The position numbers and the translations under genes were made by a program. A stretch of DNA of 64,000 nt from Rhodopseudomonas sp. BAL398 (GTDB taxonomy: Bacteria > Pseudomonadota > Alphaproteobacteria > Rhizobiales > Xanthobacteraceae): positions 5,255,001 to 5,319,000 of the forward strand of contig NZ_CP133111.1 of the NCBI RefSeq assembly GCF_033001325.1. The letters run 5' to 3'. How positions within the stretch are numbered: position 1 is the first letter of the stretch; the number at the start of each line of letters is the position of its first letter. Of this stretch, positions 60,205 through 64,000 are shown one piece after another. A model generated the notes under the pieces. The model did not search any database and had not been told where the DNA came from. It saw only the letters and a program-made list of their open reading frames with translations.

Positions 60205-61902
60205 ATGATCTCGAGGCGGGAATTCCTGCAGGCGACCGCGGCTGCGTCGGCGCTGACGCTCGGCAGCGGCCTCGGCCAGCTCGGACAGGTCGCGGCGCAG
60301 CAGCGGCTGACCCAGGCCGATATCACGCGGTTCGATCCGCTCGGCACCGTCACCATCCTACATGTGACCGATATCCATGCCCAGCTGGTGCCGCTGCATT
60401 TCCGCGAACCCTCGGTCAATCTCGGCGTCGGCGACGCCAAGGGCCAGCCGCCACATCTAACCGACGCGGCGTTTCGCGAATATTTCAAGATCGCCACCGG
60501 CTCGCCCGACGCCTTCGCGCTGACCGCCGATGATTTCGTCCAGCTGGCGCGCAATTACGGCCGGATGGGCGGCATGGACCGCATCGCCACGCTGATCGGC
60601 GCGGTGCGCGCCGAACGCGGCGACGGCAATGTGCTGCTGCTCGACGGCGGCGATTCCTGGCAGGGCAGCTGGAGTTCGCTGCAGACCAAGGGCCAGGACA
60701 TGATCGACGTGATGTCGGCCCTGAAGCTCGACGCCATGACCGGCCATTGGGAATTCACCTACGGCGCCGACCGCGTCAAGCAAGTCGCCGACACCGCGCC
60801 GTTCGCGTTCCTGGCGCAGAATGTCCGCGACGCTGAATGGCAGGAACCCGTCTTTGAGGCGAAGAAGATTTTCGAGCGCGGCGGCGCCAAGATCGCGGTG
60901 ATCGGCCAGGCTCTGCCGCGCACCGCCGTCGCCAATCCGCGCTGGATGTTTCCGAATTGGGAATTCGGCATTCGCGAGGACGACATCCAGAAGCAGGTCG
61001 ACGAGGCGCGCGCCGACGGTGCTGCGATCGTGGTGCTGCTGTCGCATAACGGCTTCGACGTCGACCGCAAGCTGGCGGGGCGGGTCAAAGGCATCGACGT
61101 TATTCTCACGGGCCACACCCATGACGCGATGCCGGGCCTGATCCGGGTCGGCGACACCATGCTGGTGGCGTCGGGCTCGCACGGCAAATTCGTCTCGCGG
61201 CTCGATCTCGCCGTCAAGGACAACAAGGTCGCCGACATCCGCTTCAAGCTGATGCCGGTGTTCGCCGACGCGATCAAGCCGGATCCCGAAATGGCGAAGC
61301 TGGTGGAGAAGGTGCGGGCGCCGTTCGCCAAGGATCTGGCGCGCGTCGTCGGCAAGACCGATTCGCTGTTGTATCGCCGCGGCAATTTCAACGGCACCTT
61401 CGACGATCTGATCTGCAACGCGATGCTGCAACAGCGCGACACCGAGATCGCGCTGTCGCCGGGCTTCCGCTGGGGCGGCACGCTGCTGCCGGAGGACGAC
61501 ATCACCTGGGAGGCGATCACCAACGCCACCGCGATCACCTATCCGAATTGCTACCGCACCGAAATGACCGGCGCGCAGCTGAAGAATGTGCTCGAGGACA
61601 TCGCCGACAACATCTTCCATCCCGACCCGTATTTCCAGGGCGGCGGCGACATGGTCCGCACCGGCGGCATGGGCTACGCGATCGATATCAGCAAGACCAT
61701 GGGCTCGCGCATTTCCGATCTCACCCATCTGAAAACCGGCAAGCCGATCGACGCCGCCAGGACCTATACGGTGTCGGGCTGGGCCAGCATCAACCAGAAC
61801 ACCGAGGGCCCGCCGATCTGGGACGTGTTGTCCCAGCATGTCGCGCAGGCCGGCCCGGTGAAGATCGAGCCCAACAGCGCCGTCAAGGTCACGGGCGTCT
61901 GA
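60205..61902 (+). CDS. soxB: Thiosulfohydrolase SoxB
   Basis: The 565-residue di-manganese enzyme hydrolyses the SoxY-bound sulfonate to release sulfate. A Tat signal is present (MISRREFLQATAAASALTLG). The 5'-nucleotidase/metallophosphatase motifs are intact: VTDIHAQ (D56, H58), DGGDSWQGS (147-155), TGHWEFTYG and LTGHTHDAMPG. The C-terminal domain has the nucleotidase-like barrel. It follows soxZ after 106 bp. Confidence 0.95.
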   Translation: MISRREFLQATAAASALTLGSGLGQLGQVAAQQRLTQADITRFDPLGTVTILHVTDIHAQLVPLHFREPSVNLGVGDAKGQPPHLTDAAFREYFKIATGSPDAFALTADDFVQLARNYGRMGGMDRIATLIGAVRAERGDGNVLLLDGGDSWQGSWSSLQTKGQDMIDVMSALKLDAMTGHWEFTYGADRVKQVADTAPFAFLAQNVRDAEWQEPVFEAKKIFERGGAKIAVIGQALPRTAVANPRWMFPNWEFGIREDDIQKQVDEARADGAAIVVLLSHNGFDVDRKLAGRVKGIDVILTGHTHDAMPGLIRVGDTMLVASGSHGKFVSRLDLAVKDNKVADIRFKLMPVFADAIKPDPEMAKLVEKVRAPFAKDLARVVGKTDSLLYRRGNFNGTFDDLICNAMLQQRDTEIALSPGFRWGGTLLPEDDITWEAITNATAITYPNCYRTEMTGAQLKNVLEDIADNIFHPDPYFQGGGDMVRTGGMGYAIDISKTMGSRISDLTHLKTGKPIDAARTYTVSGWASINQNTEGPPIWDVLSQHVAQAGPVKIEPNSAVKVTGV

Positions 61903-61994
61903 GATGACACACCACCGATCCGGCGCATTCCTGTACCCAACACATTCACGTATCGCAATAATCGCGATCAAGCCGACAACGAAGAGGCGGCCGC

Positions 61995-63266
61995 ATGAGT
62001 GACAGACCCACAGCCGAATTTCTCAACCGCCGCCGCTTTCTCGGCGCCGCGGGCCTGGCCGGCGCCGGCGCGATGCTGCCGCAGCTGGCGCAGGCCGGCG
62101 ACGCGTCCGATCCGAAGATCACCGAGGTCCAGGACTGGAATCGCTATCTCGGCGATGGCGTCGACAAGCGGCCTTATGGCCTGCCGTCGAAATTCGAAAA
62201 GGACGTGATCCGCCGCGACGTGTCGTGGCTGACGGCGGGGCCGGAATCCTCCGTGAACTTCACCCCGCTGCACGCGCTCGACGGCATCATCACGCCGTCC
62301 GGCCTGTGCTTCGAGCGCCATCACGGCGGGCTCGCCGAAATCGATCCGGCCGATCACCGGCTGATGATCAACGGCTTGGTCGACAAGCCGCTGGTGTTCA
62401 CCATGGACGACATCCGGCGGATGCCGCGGGTCAACAAAGTGTATTTCCTGGAATGCGCGGCGAATTCCGGCATGGAGTGGCGCGGCGCCCAGCTCAATGG
62501 CTGCCAGTTCACCCACGGCATGATCCACAATGTGATGTATACCGGCGTGCCCTTGAAGGTGCTGCTCGACGAGGCCGGGCTGAAGCCGAACGCCAAATGG
62601 CTGATGCTGGAAGGCGCCGACGCCGCCGGCATGAACCGCTCGCTGCCGCTGTCGAAGGCGCTCGACGACGTGCTGATCGCCTTTGCGATGAACGGCGAGG
62701 CGCTGCGGCCGGAGCAGGGCTATCCGCTGCGCGCGGTGATCCCGGGCTGGCAGGGCAATCTGTGGGTGAAATGGCTGCGCCGGATCGAGGCCGGCGATCA
62801 GCCCTGGCAGACCCGCGAGGAAACCTCGAAATACACCGACCTGATGCCGGACGGTCGCGCCCGCAAACATACATTCGTGATGGACGCCAAATCGGTGATC
62901 ACCAATCCGTCGCCGCAGGCGCCGCTCAAGCACCAGGGCCGCAATGTGCTGACCGGCATCGCCTGGTCGGGCCGCGGCACCGTCAAGCGCGTCGACGTCA
63001 CGCTCGATGGCGGCCGCAACTGGCAGGAGGCGCGCATCGACGGCCCGGTGCTCGACAAGTCGCTGGTGCGCTTCTACGTCGATTTCGACTGGAACGGCCA
63101 GGAGCTGATGGTGCAGTCGCGCGCCATCGACGACACCGGCTATGTGCAGCCGACCAAGACCGAACTACGCAAGATCCGCGGCGTCAATTCGATCTATCAC
63201 AATAACGGCATTCAGACCTGGCTGGTGCGCGCGGGCGGGGAGACCGAAAATGTCGAGATCGGCTAA
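61995..63266 (+). CDS. soxC: Sulfane dehydrogenase molybdenum subunit SoxC
   Basis: The 423-residue protein is of the sulfite-oxidase family. A Tat signal is clear (NRRRFLGAAGLAGAGAMLPQ). The molybdenum-binding cysteine lies in VYFLECAANSGMEW (C154). The C-terminal dimerisation domain begins near ALKHQ-type sequence and contains TGIAWSGRGTVKRVDVTLDGG. With SoxD it oxidises the SoxY-bound sulfane sulfur. It overlaps soxD by 17 bp. Confidence 0.95.
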   Translation: MSDRPTAEFLNRRRFLGAAGLAGAGAMLPQLAQAGDASDPKITEVQDWNRYLGDGVDKRPYGLPSKFEKDVIRRDVSWLTAGPESSVNFTPLHALDGIITPSGLCFERHHGGLAEIDPADHRLMINGLVDKPLVFTMDDIRRMPRVNKVYFLECAANSGMEWRGAQLNGCQFTHGMIHNVMYTGVPLKVLLDEAGLKPNAKWLMLEGADAAGMNRSLPLSKALDDVLIAFAMNGEALRPEQGYPLRAVIPGWQGNLWVKWLRRIEAGDQPWQTREETSKYTDLMPDGRARKHTFVMDAKSVITNPSPQAPLKHQGRNVLTGIAWSGRGTVKRVDVTLDGGRNWQEARIDGPVLDKSLVRFYVDFDWNGQELMVQSRAIDDTGYVQPTKTELRKIRGVNSIYHNNGIQTWLVRAGGETENVEIG

Positions 63267-63966
63267 GTTCGTCCTCGCGATAATGCTGGGCACTACGCTG
63301 CTGGCGCTGCCGGCCGTCACCGCCGCCAAGCAGAAGCTCGCCAAGGCCAATGTGGAGCACCCCGCGCCGCCGTCGCCGACCAAGCTCGGCCTCGGTCGCG
63401 CCGCGCTGCCGCAGGAAATTGAGGCCTGGGATACGGATGTGCGGGCGGACGGCGTCGGCTTGCCCAAGGGCAAGGGCACCGCCCAGCAGGGCGACGCGAT
63501 CTTCCAGGAAAAATGCGCGGCCTGTCACGGCGAATTCGGCCAGGGCGTCGGCCGCTATCCGGTGCTGGCCGGCGGCCTCGGCACGCTGAAGGCCGACCGG
63601 CCCGACAAGACCGTCGGCTCCTATTGGCCCGATGCCACCACGGCGTTCGATTACATCCAGCGCGCGATGCCGTTCGGCAACGCCCGCTCGCTCTCCCCCG
63701 ACGAGGTCTATGCGCTGGTCGCCTATATCCTCAGCATGAGCGACGTCATCAAGGATCCGGATTTCGAGCTCAACGAGAAAAATCTCGCGACCATCAAGAT
63801 GCCGAACGCCAACGGCTTCTATGAGGACGATCGCGAGGTCGCCGAAAAGCAGTTTTGGAAATCGAACCCGTGCATGAAGGATTGTCGCCCCGCGCCGAAA
63901 GTCACCGGCCGGGCGATGTCGGTCGACGTCACTCCGGATAGCAAGACCGGTCCGAGCGTCGACTGA
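63250..63966 (+). CDS. soxD: Cytochrome SoxD (sulfane dehydrogenase)
   Basis: The 238-residue c-type cytochrome has a signal peptide (MSRSAKFVLAIMLGTTLLALPAVTA) and one haem motif, KCAACHGEFG (C89-H93). It is shorter than the two-haem SoxD of Paracoccus and is a single-haem form. The C-terminal NPCMKDCRPAP holds two more cysteines that could form a disulfide. The ATG at 63250 lies inside the end of soxC, so the two are coupled. Presence of SoxCD means sulfane sulfur should be oxidised to sulfate without sulfur globules. Confidence 0.93.
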   Translation: MSRSAKFVLAIMLGTTLLALPAVTAAKQKLAKANVEHPAPPSPTKLGLGRAALPQEIEAWDTDVRADGVGLPKGKGTAQQGDAIFQEKCAACHGEFGQGVGRYPVLAGGLGTLKADRPDKTVGSYWPDATTAFDYIQRAMPFGNARSLSPDEVYALVAYILSMSDVIKDPDFELNEKNLATIKMPNANGFYEDDREVAEKQFWKSNPCMKDCRPAPKVTGRAMSVDVTPDSKTGPSVD

Positions 63967-63983
63967 CGCGCAGCGGATCGGCC

Positions 63984-64000
63984 ATGACGACCGCCAGCGA
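63984..64000 (+). CDS. Possible start of a further gene, cut by the window edge
   Basis: ATGACGACCGCCAGCGA starts 17 bp after the soxD stop and reads MTTAS. It could be the next gene of the sox operon, but too little is present to identify it and no strong ribosome binding site is visible. Confidence 0.25.

Noticed and set aside
1-64000. Phage, integrative element, defence island, CRISPR, tRNA or rRNA
   Set aside because: I looked for integrase, transposase, restriction, toxin-antitoxin and structured RNA signatures and found none. Composition seems even across the window, though I could not compute it.

Overview
The window is a high-GC alphaproteobacterial chromosome segment. Gene content and order fit the Bradyrhizobium/Rhodopseudomonas group (Nitrobacteraceae). 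The reasons are a complete glpR-glpDSTPQUV glycerol locus, a C-P lyase operon, ccoG, a FixK/FNR-type box, an EcfG-like promoter and a full sox thiosulfate-oxidation cluster. Several families of short palindromic intergenic repeats, of the kind common in these genomes, support the same assignment. No rRNA, tRNA, CRISPR array, prophage, integrase or transposase was seen. The genus is an inference from content, not a measured identity.

Layout. 0-14.5 kb is mixed housekeeping and catabolism: an acyl-CoA ligase, an HWE-type sensor kinase, a Crp/Fnr regulator, a quinone oxidoreductase, a DUF3775 protein, a metallo-beta-lactamase-fold hydrolase, an FAH-family hydrolase, a GST, an alkyl-DNA repair methyltransferase, slyX, a frameshifted trhO, a gamma-glutamyltransferase homologue, a D-2-hydroxyacid dehydrogenase, CsbD and a cupin. 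14.8-23.1 kb holds a hybrid sensor kinase, then an RND efflux operon (adaptor, pump, TetR regulator), whose head carries a perfect 18-bp-arm palindrome, and a flavin reductase. 23.2-32 kb is glycerol uptake and oxidation (glpR; glpD-S-T-P-Q-U-V). 32.4-39.5 kb is phosphonate degradation: phnF divergent from phnGHIJKLMN, with no phosphonate transporter in the window. 39.8-47.2 kb has a VOC protein, an FAD amine/amino-acid oxidase-like enzyme and a peptide-type ABC transporter. 47.4-49.1 kb holds ccoG and a small membrane protein.

49.7-64 kb is a sulfur-oxidation island. It contains a YeeE/YedE transporter and a periplasmic DsrE-like protein, then soxT-soxR-soxS (minus strand) divergent from soxV-soxW (plus strand). 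A GNAT-nitrilase fusion and a GlcG-type protein follow, then soxA-soxX (minus) divergent from soxY-Z-B-C-D (plus). Together these encode import of sulfur compounds, a persulfide-type repressor with the SqrR/BigR cysteine spacing, periplasmic thiol-reducing supply (SoxV/W/S) and the SoxAX-YZ-B-CD thiosulfate-oxidising complex.

The most interesting signals are: the asymmetric, half-degenerate glycerol ABC ATPase pair; the back-to-back hairpins before the RND operon, one of which covers the ribosome binding site; the candidate PhnF operator and Pho box; the orphan FNR/FixK box; the frameshift in trhO; the 15-bp coding tandem repeat in soxX; and five families of palindromic repeats, one inside the glp operon. 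I did not find a convincing wholly new system.
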